Source of the DNA: Diphasiastrum complanatum
Lineage: Eukaryota; Streptophyta; Lycopodiopsida; Lycopodiales; Lycopodiaceae
Assembly: GCA_029204225.1 (NCBI GenBank)
Contig: CM055095.1
Coordinates: 12,059,506 to 12,123,505 of the forward strand
Length of the DNA stretch: 64,000 nt
Reading direction: 5' to 3'
Below the pieces are notes generated by a model that worked only from the letters and a program-made list of their open reading frames with translations, was not told where the DNA came from and ran no database searches. The translations under genes were made by a program, and so were the position numbers. Numbering within the stretch: position 1 is the stretch's first letter; every line of letters starts with the position of its first letter. Of this stretch, positions 23,239 to 34,262 are shown one piece after another.

Positions 23239-23728
23239 TGTTGACGCCTGAAAATCCAAGTTAGGGAAACTGAAATTCAATAAGAAATGAAAAGTATGTG
23301 TGATGCAGACAGAGAAGTACTACAAACAGTTACAAATCGTTCAGAGTGTATTCGCTCAATTGATAAGAAGTAATGTTGTAAGGGATGACAGAGAGAAAGA
23401 ATGCTCAAGCCTATAGAAACTGGCTCTCTTCTCTCTATTGATATTCAAATCTGTGCGTATGTACAATGACATGAAATGTCGACCTTATAGGAACGATCAC
23501 TGGACTGAATGACATTTACCAACCATCAAGATGTCAGTTGAGATCTGCTAATGTGTCTCTATAGAACGTCGCACAAAACGTCACGAGTTCTAGCCTAAAA
23601 GTGAATTTACAAGATGCAAATGGCCTTTACATGAATTTAGGCACTATAGCACATTTACATGTATAAAAATTGAAAATTTTTACAATATAAAACAATAACT
23701 CTGGATAATGTGGGATCATGAGGCTCCA
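23239..23728. repeat. Solo LTR, family C (490 bp)
   Basis: TGTTGACGCC at 23239 to GGCTCCA at 23728, with TG...CA ends. A second copy occupies 43488-43525 plus 45341-45783. Shared words include CGCTCAATTGATAAGAAGT, ACTGGCTCTCTTCTCTCTA and GAACGTCGCACAAAAC. It has no primer-binding site on either side and splits a copia RT codon region, so it looks like a solo LTR. No matching 5-bp flanks were found (TGGAC left, TAGCC right). In minus orientation it contains a TATAAGG promoter-like word. Confidence 0.75.
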
Positions 23729-24080
23729 TAGCCTTCTACCAAACAAGACCTCAAAAGGGATTTTTCCATCCAATACCACACTCGGCCATATTTTGACCAT
23801 TTGCTTTTGTCTTTTCCCTTGAACTTGCCTTTTGAGAACGTAGCCTCATTCTCTCCAACTTGAGATGTAGAAGTAGATCCTCCTCTTGATAGAAGCCTAA
23901 CCTCCTCATTCACCAAGATTTTTTGCAAATCCTCCATACTTGGCAATGTCTTTAAGAACAACTTGAACAAGCTCCACATCCTTAATGCTTTTACTAATGC
24001 ATGCTAGTTCGTCACTCAAAGCTCTAACTCTCAAAACAAAAGCATGAGCACCTTCATCCTTCTTTTGAAGACTTCTCAAT
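23729..24080 (-). pseudogene. Copia gag fragment joined to an integrase end
   Basis: On the minus strand 24080-23780 reads AHAFVLRVRALSDELA, then LKTLPSMEDLQKILVNEE and RLLSRGGSTSTSQ. It is closely similar to the gag at 11.2 kb (LPSLMDLQEILMNEE, RGGSTSTLQ). Near 23775-23735 the sequence changes to DGKIPFEVLFGRRLW in another frame, which is the integrase-end PFExLFG motif. Everything between was deleted. Confidence 0.75.
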
Positions 24081-25774
24081 CATTCTCGTCATCACCACTT
24101 ATTAATAACAAAGCTGTAGGAGATATTTGGGTAGAATTAGAGGTAGATTTATTTGGTTTGGCAGATTTGTTGCATGATGATGCGACAAATAATAACTAGG
24201 AATTAGCAAATGAATAAGTGAGATAGTACGATGTATTGCAATTTATTGTAATATTAATCACATTGCTCACATATGCAATTGTACTTAATTATTTGATTTG
24301 TCATAATCAAACAAACGCATGTGAGTACCCAAATTGTGGTCATGATATTGTTGTGATACATAAATTTCTTTATTCACTTGTGTATATGGCCACTATTGTT
24401 GATAGAAAATGAAATTCAATGTGTTGTTAAACAACAATTTTCAAAAGTGCCATCCATTTTCAATCTGTAACATTCCATGGTTTATACCTAGGGTCATTTT
24501 TTTCATCAATCTGGGAATTATCCTCGGTTAGCAGTAAATGTCCCTGGCCTCCCTATAGCCCTCCTTATAGCTCTCCTTATAAACCTCTGTATAGCTCTCA
24601 GCTAGCAGGGATTTTTGAAATGTCCTGGGCCTCCCTATAACCCTCCCTATAAGTCTCTGAAAAATACATTCAAATTTGCAAGGCTTATACCGAGGCCACC
24701 CTATGGACCCGATGCTTGAGCTTTTCGCTTCCCCCACGCCTCTTTTTAGATTCTGTGTTTAAAAAAAAACAGTCAAAAAAGCGTTGGAAATCGTGCGGCT
24801 AGTTGTATTGGTTTGCTAGCTAGTAATAATTGCTTCTCAATGACGAAGTAATGTATGGCTTGTAGATCTTTGTATTTTCCAATAAGTCTATTCATATGGT
24901 ATTAGAATTTGTAGAAATTTTTACTTCGAGAACTATGGTATCTTGAAGGTCAATAATATGAGTAGTGCAATAGGAGATTTGTAAATACAAAGGACGTTTT
25001 CTAGTCTACGGTAGGTGAATATCTATGCTACACGTTGCACTATAAGAATTAGTATTCATGTTTGTATAATAAACAATGTAAGGAATAGTAGCAATCTTCC
25101 TTAGAGCTTTTGAGCTAACATGAATTTTCATTAAAGGGTGGAAAGGAGCTATCCACAAATTTAAGTTTGTGTGGCCCATTTTTTTCCTTTTTGCTCTTGG
25201 TGGAGTTATCATTTTCCCATTGTTAGAATAATGATTTGGAGCATCTTCTACTAATTTTTTTTTGTTTAAAATTGTCCTCATTGTGAGGCTACCTAGAGTC
25301 AATTTCAACCATCACTTATTGGAGGTAGGTCTTTTTCATTCTCTTGGTTGGCCCTTCATTCAAGTGGTACACTAGTTCAATAAAAGAATAAATAAAAATG
25401 TTTGGTCAACTTTTACTCGAACTCAAACAACTTTTCTATAAAGACTTACCATGGTCACAACATTTAGAATGATCATCACTATTAAAGCACACACAATAGA
25501 ATATTAAGAGGTCAACTTTTACTCCGGGAAATAGAATTTCCATCATAAATTTCTTAGGTCATCAATTTAAGAATGATCACTATAGATCATGGTTTTCCAT
25601 CTTCTCTTTATAAAAGCATGTAAGTTCTACAAATCTAAGGACACTTTTGATATCATTTCCTTTCATGAAAATTTTTGTCCTATTTTATGAAGAGGATTTT
25701 GGAGCTTACTATGATGGAATATGGGAGAAATTCTTTTGTGAAGTCAATTATTTTTTCATGCACTTTTTTGCATG
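24081..25774. other. No gene recognised; short CCTCCCTATA repeats
   Basis: At 24535-24660 the words CCTCCCTATA, CCCTCCTTATAG and CTCTCCTTATA recur several times, giving a spurious minus-strand frame with YKESYKEGY. The rest is AT-rich without a supported gene. Confidence 0.5.
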
Positions 25775-25869
25775 GGTGCCACAAGGTGCATGTAAACAAA
25801 AGTACATGTATCTTTTGGTTAAATGGGTGCCACAATGTTTATGGAAACAAAAGTACATGTAATTTTTTC
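25775..25869. repeat. 51-bp tandem duplication
   Basis: GGGTGCCACAA...GGAAACAAAAGTACATGTA occurs twice in tandem (about 25775-25825 and 25826-25869) with a few substitutions. Noncoding. Confidence 0.8.
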
Positions 25870-25950
25870 CAGAAATGTGCATGTAAAATAAATTCACAAG
25901 GGCCCTCCCATCAAGCAAAGGAGTAATTCCTAATGATGATCTAAGGAGCG

Positions 25951-26150
25951 GTGCTCGCAAAAAATTGACAAATACAAATATCTCAATTGTTGAAATTCAC
26001 TTTTTATGGCTTCACTTGAATTTACAGGTTTTTAAACTGCTCAAAATCAGTTGGTTTTAGTTATAAATTTGAGGCTTTAAGGTTTTGATTTAACCTTTTA
26101 TGAATTTCATAATAATTTTGTGAGGTTCTTTATCAGGTTAGTTTGATTGA
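25951..26150. repeat. Repeat S, left copy
   Basis: It begins GCTCGCAAAAAATTGACAAA and continues to AGGTTAGTTTGA. A related copy in the same orientation lies at 36444-36573 (GCTCACAAAAAATTGACAAA, AAGGTTTTAAGGTTT-like, AAGGTTGGTTTGA). The two copies bracket the NAC gene pair. The stretch 26151-26513 between it and the first NAC stop is presumed 3' flank of that gene. Confidence 0.65.
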
Positions 26151-26513
26151 ATATTTTTTACGAGCACAGCTAAAGAGTCAGTTAAGCATACTGTATAGAG
26201 TATACACATGGAAGTATACTGATCTGAATGACGATCTTTTCGGGAATCGCTCGAGGTTTTACACAATCCTTGGATAACCCAAAGTACAAAATAATGCAGA
26301 TAAACACTGTAAGCCTTAAGGATGCTACTCTCAAAAACAAAAGCAAGAGCCAAAGAGGTATTCGCCAACAATGTCAGCGCATCAGCATGGTGCAGTGCTA
26401 TAATTGTTTTAGCCACTTGTTTCAATGTACAGTCCTTATATGATAGCTTAGACTGAAATCGTCCGTACTCAAAAGAATGCATCGATTTGGGTGTAGACAG
26501 AAAATCATTCGTG

Positions 26514-28094
26514 TTAAACTTCATGAAAAGCATTAAATAAGTCCGGGACATCAGTGGCTAGCATGTAACTTAGATTTGAATCAGCAGAACTACTGAATTC
26601 GGGATGGCATAAAATATCAAGATCTAGAGGTGCATCCCAATCGCACATGTAGAAATCATGCTCCTCATCCGCGCAGAAATCCCAGAAGCTCTCAGATCCC
26701 TCTCGCTCTTGGGCTGTGATCTGCTGGCTGGTCGTGGAGTTGAGCGTGAATTTCTCCGACTGGCTTGCCACGCTAAGAGAGTGCTTGTGACGTGCCTTAG
26801 CATCGATGCTAGCTGCGTCTTCAAATGATCCGGGTTGGATTAGAGAATTTGAAAGGGTTTGTTCCCCTTTAGGTTCTGCTTCTTGAAGAAAATTATATGC
26901 TGCTTTACTAGTTTCTGTACGCAATTCGTTTGGTACTGAAAGTAGGTTTCTCCTGAAAGTTGTGGCATTGTCAGTGCTACATAACGGCGGGTCTGCGGCA
27001 GAATCAGAAAAATCTTCTAATTTGATTTGACGAGAAGCCTTTTGCTGGCATGCTTCGAAAACAGCGGATGAAGCTTTTGTGTAGACACGACACAAAGCAA
27101 CGTTCAACTGCACCAACATCGGTAATCTGAATATCAAGTTACTGTTGCTTCTATGTTCTATTAAGGCAATCAACGACGACAAAGAAATAGTGCGTAACTG
27201 GTAGCTGAAATAGAGAACTGTACCTGTGATTCTCTGGAAGGATCGGAAGTTTCTCTTTCGGCTAGACGATACTCCTGCATTACCCACTTTGTTCTTGCTC
27301 CTTTAGGTGCTCGCCCCTTGTAAAAGACGAGAGTTTTTTTGCGTCCCAAGCATTTGCCAGAAAGCGTTTTTACAGTTCGTTCTGTGCCAGTAGCTTTCCA
27401 AAAACCAGATGGCGTAAGACGAGTTGGGCGTGTAATATGAGGTTTCCTACTAACTCTTGGAACGAAGAAAAACCACTCTTTTTCTCCTACGGTTGATGCT
27501 AGCCCTGAAAACAGCAGCGTGTCACACCATTAGCGCGCGCGGAGAGAGAAAGAGAGAAAAACGCGGGGTTGTAAGAGAGAGAGAGAGAGAGTAGTACACA
27601 CATTGTTGTTTCCTACGCAGCCACAACTCTGGCTATGTTAGATGTACTCATTTTCAATCTGTGCTCAGAAATTTTGTACACTTGAAAATTTTGCACTAAT
27701 TAATCATTGGGTTTACGAAGCGGAGATCAGAATATCAAGACGTATGACGTGAAATATTTACTGATCACCATTGTATGCGTAAGTACGCGATGTGCCTGTC
27801 GGCACTGAAAAAGCTTGTCTCCTCTAGCGTTACTCTTGAGTTTCTAAATTTGAGCCAAGCGAAAATCTGTTAATTTTTTTTTAAAATCTGCCTATTGTGA
27901 GTAGGTCACTCACCGGGAAGCTCCCAAGGATCGTAGCTGCAGAGCTCTACGGATCTTATAAATCCTCCGGGCTGAAGTTTCCCTTCCACCATTTTGCGCA
28001 AGTAGAAATCCAGAAGCTCGTGATCTGTAGGGTGAAACCTAAATCCAGGCATCTCTAGAATTCGTTCGTCTAATATCTTATTAAGGTCCATCAC
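26514..28094 (-). CDS. NAC-domain transcription factor, copy 1 (351 aa, three exons)
   Basis: Exons on the minus strand: 28094-27914, 27504-27224 and 27107-26514, joined by GT-AG introns (donors GTGAGT and GTACAG) into 1056 bp in one frame. NAC subdomains are in order: A ([18 protein letters not shown]), B, C ([21 protein letters not shown]), D ([30 protein letters not shown]) and E ([16 protein letters not shown]). The intron positions match the usual NAC layout. The C-terminal 200 residues are acidic and Ser-rich, ending in DLFNAFHEV, typical of a transcriptional activation region. It should bind DNA as a dimer in the nucleus. The first ATG of a double Met is taken as start. I cannot assign a subfamily. 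It has no lesions and is the best-supported gene of the window. Confidence 0.95.
27505..27913 (-). other. Intron 1 of NAC copy 1, with GA microsatellite
   Basis: The 409-bp intron carries GCGCGCGGAGAGAGAAAG and a pure GA run at about 27569-27590. The corresponding intron of copy 2 (35202-35606) has a shorter GA run preceded by GCGCTCGCGCGGG, so the feature predates the duplication. Confidence 0.8.
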
Positions 28095-28570
28095 ACGCTC
28101 TTTACAATCACAAAGCTTTCGCGAGCGAGTGAGAGAGATGTATTCAGATTGTGAATTGCGATACTATGTAGTTGTCCCAGAATGCCACACAAACTAGTAC
28201 CTATGCATAAGAAGGCTATGTGTGTAGTTGGTAAGCTGCAGAAACTATGAATTTTAATAGTCTGCACTGCATTCAGATTTTCAGTATGGGTTATCAGAAA
28301 GATCCTAGTAATGAAATTCAAGGTATTGCAGTGTTACTATCTGATTAATCTCCTGATTATAATATGCTGTGGTGTGCGCATAATTGAGTAACTATGTGAG
28401 TCTCCAAATGCTGTATGCAATCAGCAGCTGTTTAATTGTGGCGCTTTTCAAGTAAAAGGCTGAGAAACGAAGAGTGGTAAAAGTCTAAGCGGAATTAGGC
28501 GACTATTTTTTGAAACTATGACCTTAGAGACCAGATTTTTCGAGTCAAGTCAAAAGTTAATAAGTAGAAA
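28095..28570 (-). promoter_or_regulatory. NAC copy 1 upstream region shared with copy 2
   Basis: About 450 bp upstream of the start align with 35770-36210 upstream of copy 2. The best block is ATGTAGTTGTCCCAGA on the + strand (about 28166-28181), also present at copy 2 (about 35855-35870), followed in both by CACAAACT(A/T)GTACCTATGCA. Similarity ends after GTCAAGTCAAAA. It probably holds the 5' UTR and proximal promoter. No TATA box was assigned with confidence. Confidence 0.7.
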
Positions 28571-30465
28571 ATAGAAGATAGAAATGTCCAAGCCCCATCA
28601 AGCCTTCAAAGGAATCGTAACAACTCATAGAAGTTTTGACATGTAGGAATTGCAGCATAAGCCATCGATGGTAACATCAACTCTGACTAATCCGTAAACA
28701 GTTTAGAAAGTTGTCTAGTACTATGTAGATTCAGGAAACAAAAGCTCAACAACTAGTAGGTTTCTTTGCTCAGTGGTCTTTATTTTAAGTTTTCAAGAAT
28801 GCTAGCACATAAAGTTGCCCATAAAACTCGATATTTTCCAAACAAGTGTATAATAGTAAGCGATATTGACAACCTTTTGACTCATGTTAGCACACATTGT
28901 CAAACTCTTCTGTTGAATGTTATGATAGTGCTTGGATAAACCTGTCGCACTGGCTGATGCACGACAGTTTCAATTGTTCTGAATCTATGCACATGTTCTT
29001 GAGACCGTCAGTCTTTGTTGCCAGGGGTACAAACCAGTTGACGCTCATGGTTCGAAAGGGTACCTCATTGTATGGAGTGGGGTCAGCACTGCAGGTGCCC
29101 CTGCAGTGCACTCCTTAAGCATTCCCGTTTGAAAGGGACTCAATGACTTACCCATCCTATCTGACAAGACTCTTGCAAGACTCAAGAGGCCTCATCAAGA
29201 CTGAAATAACTTGGATATCATCATCCTCGGCTGCTTCTGGTATAGTAAGCAGGAAGAGAGCTGGCTAGAATGTCACTGGATCTACATCATGCGTGATGTC
29301 AGACGGTGTTCCAACTGTTGACGCAGGCAGACTTGACTGGGAAAATGAGTCATCAAATTTCAGCTTATATCCTGGCTACAACGCTGCAGGAGACCAAGAC
29401 CCCAAATTTCGTACAAAAATACTATCGATCGAGCCCACTATTAAAAGACAATGTGTTCCCCCAACTTAGTTAACTTTTTATAATAGAGCTAAAGGGTGAG
29501 AAGTTGGCCATGTCATGCTCACACTAGAGGAATTCTTCACTTAAAAAGGGCTGTAAAATACATCAAGTAAGAAATGCTCAATATTATCTCGCTTTATGTT
29601 CACATTATGCGAATTTGTGCCCAAGCAAGAGCAAACTTACAAGCTAATCAATCACATGCCTTTAGACTTGCCCAATGGGCAACTAGAGTCTATGTTCACG
29701 AGGGAGGAAGCCCCCCATCCGAGAGCCTTCCGACATGGGAGGTTGATGCCCGAGGGCTTTCTCTTTTCTTTTTTTGGTTTTTTTTTTTTCATTATTTCGG
29801 TTTCGCATTTGGGGCAAATCTTCTTCTACATTTTTTTCAATTTTCTTCCATTTTCGTTGTCTATTTTTTTTTTTTATGGAACGTGCATGTTGGAATGTGC
29901 ATTTGCCATGCGTGGTTACCCATCATTGGCTCTTCACATGCACATTCCATCAAAATTTGCATGTGCCATGAGTCAACCTTTTATTGGCTATACACTAAGT
30001 CTTCAGAATTTTCATAAGAAATTCACAAAAGAATTTGATTCCAGATGCACATAATATTATGCATCTAGATGTGCAAATTGCAATTGTTAGAAGTGAAGAA
30101 ACTTAATGTTTCTAGCCACAAAGCTTTGATAGCTTTCGAGTTCGCATCTGCAGAAATGTGCAGAAAGGACCAACAGGTCTTTGTATCTGCAGAAATACAA
30201 AGGAACTGCCCGTAGGCAGAAACTGCCTCAAACAATAACCGACTACAAAATAGTTTCAATGAAGGCCAAGATCCGAAGACACGAAGGTCAAACAAATGAA
30301 GACTCAAGGGCGAAGATCCAAAGTTTGAAGACCAAAGGACCTTGAAGGGGAAGCCGAAGGCCGAAGGAAGACATGAAGCCACGAAGTTCGAAACACCCAA
30401 AGACCGAAAGACGAGGGATCTTCACGCTCCAAAAACAAGGAGATCAAGCCAAGTACCAGGAGGAG
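28571..30465. other. No gene recognised
   Basis: Distal upstream sequence of NAC copy 1 and a T-rich stretch at 29760-29880. The overlapping frames at 29574-30054 are low in complexity and have no family resemblance. From 30240 to 30420 GAAG/CGAAG words recur, similar in composition to gypsy leader or LTR sequence. Confidence 0.45.
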
Positions 30466-30469
30466 TACC

Positions 30470-30590
30470 ACCTCCACGGACAATGTAAGCATTATTTGTG
30501 CAAGCAACTCGGCATTCTGTGATGCGTGCATGAAGGGGAAGATGTCTCGTACTCTCTTCACTAGGGACTCCTTCAGGCCTAGGGGAGTTA
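30470..30590 (+). pseudogene. Copia integrase zinc-binding sliver
   Basis: The + strand reads CDACMKGKMSRTLFTRDSF, the CxxC half of the copia integrase zinc-binding domain (compare CVACLKGKMSHTPF at 22.05 kb). It is about 40 codons long with no neighbouring integrase core. Confidence 0.65.
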
Positions 30591-30829
30591 AAGAACCTTC
30601 ATAAGGCTTATGGAAGGTCAAGAGACTTCTTCCATAACCTATGACTCTTTGAATGCCTTTCTTGTGAGAGTTGTGAATTCAATGGACACCTTGGAAGTGC
30701 ACCCTTCTACTAGGTCCCATTGCCCAAGTTGTGCTTGTATACTTTGGTCCAAGACCAATAAAGTGATATGGTTCAAGGTTGAGACCCAAGGTTTAGAAAA
30801 ATAGCCAAAACACCCATGGTAATGACTTT

Positions 30830-33340
30830 CTAACACCTCACTAGGTTCCATACCTCCGACCAAGGCATAGACGCCTGCCTGTCCTTATTAGAATTCTGAC
30901 TTGTAGAATCATCCTTGACTTTTCCTTTGCCTTTATCCAGTATGGGTGGCACATTCTTTGAATCAATCTTTTGAGGGGGCTTTTGCCATTTTAGGATCGT
31001 ATTATAATGTTGCTTAGCTTGTTTCTTCGTCATTGATCCTGTGATCCTATCTTCCTTCAATATAACTGCTTTGGGTGATTTTATTGTTGGTTTATCAGGA
31101 ACATCACACAATCCAAATCTAGTCGGATCCATATGATTTAGAATTTGCTCATCCGTAAGTTCAGCATTGCCATCATAAGTCAAGGCATGACTCACAGATA
31201 TGAGATCATCCTCAATCGGATTTGGTATAGGTTCCGTTGATATCTAGGCTACATTCAGCACATTCAGTGGAAACGTGATTGGTGTATCCAAAGTTTGATC
31301 TAATAAGGAAATCTCACTCAAATCTGATTGATTATCTTGTTGACACATATATCCTACTGTACAATCAATCGTTGCAAGAGATTCATTCCAATTTACAGTA
31401 TCTGTTTGAGAATCGTAATGAACTCCCAAATTTTTCTCTTGTCGGTCACAAGTATGATCCGTTGTTGACGAATCGTCATCTTCTTTTTGAACCACTGGTT
31501 TGATAGTCCAAGTTGTAGGATCAACTTTAACTGCACGTTCACGAGTTTCAAAAGTGATTTTTCCTGTACCCCAATTATGAATTACTTGCGCAACTCGTAA
31601 CCATGGACGTTCCAATAAAACTCGGTAGACATTTGGCGCTTCTGGTAAGTCCATCACTACGAAAGCAATGACGAACTGTACTCTCGCAATTTTGACAGGT
31701 ATATCTTCAACCATTCCACGTGGACGAACTGTCGTTTTATCAGCTAGCTTAATAGCAAAAGATACAGGCTTGATCTTTGTAAGACCCCATTTTGCACATA
31801 GCTTTGTAGAGATTAGGTTAACTCCTGAACCGCCATCTATCACGGCTGCTTCCTTACGAAATTGTCTATGCTGTATCGGCAGAGTGATATTCTTTTGTTC
31901 ACTTTCCCAAGCGGCTCCAACATGGATTACTTCGTTAGATTCTTCAAATCCAGCACAAAAAAGTGGCTCCTAGCGAACTTCTGGTTCTTCTTGAACTAAC
32001 TTTTGCGCTAAGACTTCTTTTGCTTTTGGCGCCAACTTGAGGAACTCTTCCAATGAAATATTGATCTTGCTAGACAAAATGTTCATGAGCAGTTCTGTTT
32101 GCGGTGCTTTCGGTTCAGTCATCTTGAAGGGTTCTTCATGATGATGCAACTGGTCATTCATATCAGTACGTGAATTTCTTGGAGGCTGCAATGGTGAAGA
32201 AGGAACTTCTGTTGTTGATTTAGCAGCTTCAAGCTCCTCTTCTTCTTGCAGATGTTTAATCCACTACCTCATATTCTGATATCTTCAGTTTTCTGCATGA
32301 AGATTTAGATAGACTCCCGATGCTGTTGGTACATCATTCAATGGTATAGAATCAGCAGGTACTGGATCCGCTACTGGGTCTTCTTGCTTCTGTGCTCTGG
32401 TGACCACCATCAAGGGTGCACTTGGTTTCTTCTGAGCTGCTGGTCTTAGCTTTATTGTTATCAAATATACAAGAGCTGTAGCTGGTGGTGGCTTCGGTCT
32501 TGCTGGACAATCTTTATAGCAATGTCCATATCCACAGTCACGATAGAATGGTACAAATTTCTCTTTATTTGGACATTCTGTAACTCTATGATTTTCTCCA
32601 CATACAAAGCATCCAAGCGATGAGATTTTCTATGATCTGAACAAGAAGAATCTTTGCTGAATTCAAAAATAGTATTTTACTATAAGTGGAATGTTCTGGA
32701 AACTTGGCGAAGGTTCTGGTGAAGGATCAAGAGTAATACTGGTATTTTTGCAAAAAAGTGAATTTTTTTGACAAAAATATGGCAATATGACAACTGATCT
32801 TCTGAAAATCTTTCTATTTTTTGTATTATTCTTCGCCGACCTGGCTGTAGATAGATCTAAATCACACCTATGCACAATGAATCAGGCGAAGGTTTTGTTT
32901 TTGTATTTTTAGAGTTTTGGTGATTTTTTGGTGTTTTTTTGCGGATGTTTCTGAAAATCTGCTAGGAATAAATCTTCGCCCTTCAAACTGAAGGTTCTGT
33001 GATCAATACCGAAGGTGTCTGCAACTCGGCGAAGGTTTTCTGAAAGAGGGTGAAAAGTTATCAGCTCTGATGATGATTTTTGCCTCTTTTTGACCAAAAT
33101 CTGACAAATTTGACTGATTTTTGTTATTTTCTTTGATATCTCAGATCCAAATGGATCTTAAGATTGGTGATTTGAATAGCTTTCTCTTTTTAGCCATCAA
33201 ATTAGATTTCAAACAAGAAAATCCACTCAAATCAAGCAAAATCACTTCCAAACTAACCCTAAATGCAGATCTAACACTATTTATGCCACAACAAGATGCC
33301 TAATGCAACCTAACCATCCAACAAACATGCTGCAAACTAA
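30830..33340 (-). pseudogene. Ty3/gypsy gag (zinc knuckle)-protease remnant
   Basis: On the minus strand, after a leader (33350 to about 32650), come two zinc-knuckle-like clusters: C-x2-C-x4-H-x4-C (CGENHRVTEC) and CGYGHCYKDC (about 32610-32480). Next are an Arg/Pro-rich linker, a WIKHLQEEEE coiled stretch, a FLKLAPKAKEVLA segment, and the protease with IDGGSGVNLIS (active site D-G-G rather than the usual D-T/S-G, about 31840-31815) to LLERPWLR and VIHNWGTGKITF. An in-frame TAG at 31244-31246 separates a further 121-codon tail. The capsid domain is deleted between leader and knuckles, and RT is absent. The same family appears as gag at 58.6-60.5 kb and as protease at 63.7-64.0 kb. Confidence 0.8.
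32828..33037 (-). other. Two leader hairpins of the gypsy element
   Basis: ATTCTTCGCC (32828-32837) pairs with GGCGAAGGTT (32885-32894), and AATCTTCGCC (32971-32980) pairs with GGCGAAGGTT (33028-33037). Both loops are 47 bases. They lie between the primer-binding site and the first coding segment. See the hairpin-array finding. Confidence 0.75.
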
Positions 33341-33353
33341 AAAATTGGGGTAG

Positions 33354-33372
33354 CTCCCTGGCAACGGTGTCA
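33354..33372 (-). promoter_or_regulatory. Gypsy primer-binding site (tRNA-Asp type)
   Basis: On the minus strand TGACACCGTTGCCAGGGAG resembles TGGCGCCGTTGCCGGGGA, the tRNA-Asp site of Athila/Tat-like plant gypsy elements, with a few changes. It sits four bases inside the LTR end. Confidence 0.8.
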
Positions 33373-33376
33373 AAAT

Positions 33377-33829
33377 TGTAGTGGGTTTCTTTCCTTGCCT
33401 AACCTGAATCCAAGATCTAGTCAATCTAGCATCAAAGAGACGGAGTTAGTTGTCACGCGTAGGTTCGTTCCCATGAGAGCGATAGTGTAGTTCAGATTTC
33501 AGCATGAATGGAAGATCCACATCTAACTCTAACATCCATTAGCCCTATGATCCATTAACACTTCACATCCACAATAAGATAGCTTACTCTTTCTCTCTCT
33601 CCCTTTCTCTCTCATAAAAAGTATAATAACATACAATCCCAATAACAATCAGATCCAACAATTAGCAAAATCCAAAGAAAGCATGAGAGATAAACGAAAA
33701 GTGATAGAGAGCAAGGACATTCATCAATTCATTCCTGAAGAGAACCAATTTGCTTTATTGAAATGAGGAAATATACATGAGGAGCAACTCGAGTTGGTCC
33801 CTTTTAATAATAGAGAGGAGGACCCTGGG
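33377..33829 (-). repeat. Gypsy 5' LTR, outer part missing (453 of about 747 bp)
   Basis: It aligns in inverted orientation with the complete LTR at 41566-42312. Shared words include TCGAGTTGGTCCCTTTT and GAGACGGAGTTAGTTGTCAC. The minus-strand 3' end CCACTACA lies next to the primer-binding site. The outer 300 bp are replaced at 33830 by an oppositely oriented gypsy coding fragment. Confidence 0.85.
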
Positions 33830-34262
33830 ACAATTAAAATGCAACCTACAGAGCAATCAGCAGATTTTCCTAAAGATCCAGACTTTGATAGATCTAATGA
33901 AAAATACTATGAACCAGATATCAGTTTAGAAGCTAAGAAACTCCTAGACGAGGAAACGAAGAAAGTTAAAAAAGTAATGTTCTCATATCCGATAATAAGT
34001 AATGAGATACCTAGAGAACCATCTCCACTTAGACATCGTTCATATGACATAGTGGAAGACTTTGCCTCTAGAATGCCCAATATAACTTTTAAACAGTTAT
34101 TAGAGGATAATCAATATTATAAGAAAGAGATTAAACAATTTTTGCAAAGGAAAAAGAAAAGGAAAACTAAGTTGCCATTAGGCGACGTGGGATTAATAAA
34201 CCATGGTGACGAAGGTTCACCTGAAATCCATGTGATAATTAATGGCTACATTTTAGATACTA
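33830..34262 (+). pseudogene. Ty3/gypsy gag/protease-border fragment
   Basis: The + frame continues without stops from the LTR and reads NITFKQLLEDNQYYKKEIKQ, a Lys/Arg-rich stretch (FLQRKKKRKTKL) and SPEIHVIINGYIL. This is the segment just before a gypsy protease active site. It stops where D-G-G-S would follow; there (34262) the 3' end of NAC copy 2 begins on the opposite strand. It belongs to a different gypsy family from the minus-strand element beside it. Confidence 0.7.

Noticed and set aside
26138..26551. Minus-strand 137-codon ORF overlapping the NAC copy 1 stop
   Set aside because: It overlaps the NAC third exon in another frame and lies in presumed 3' flank; no domain.
29574..30054. 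Two overlapping + strand ORFs of about 150 codons
   Set aside because: Low-complexity Phe-rich sequence from T-runs, no family resemblance and no paralogue in the window.
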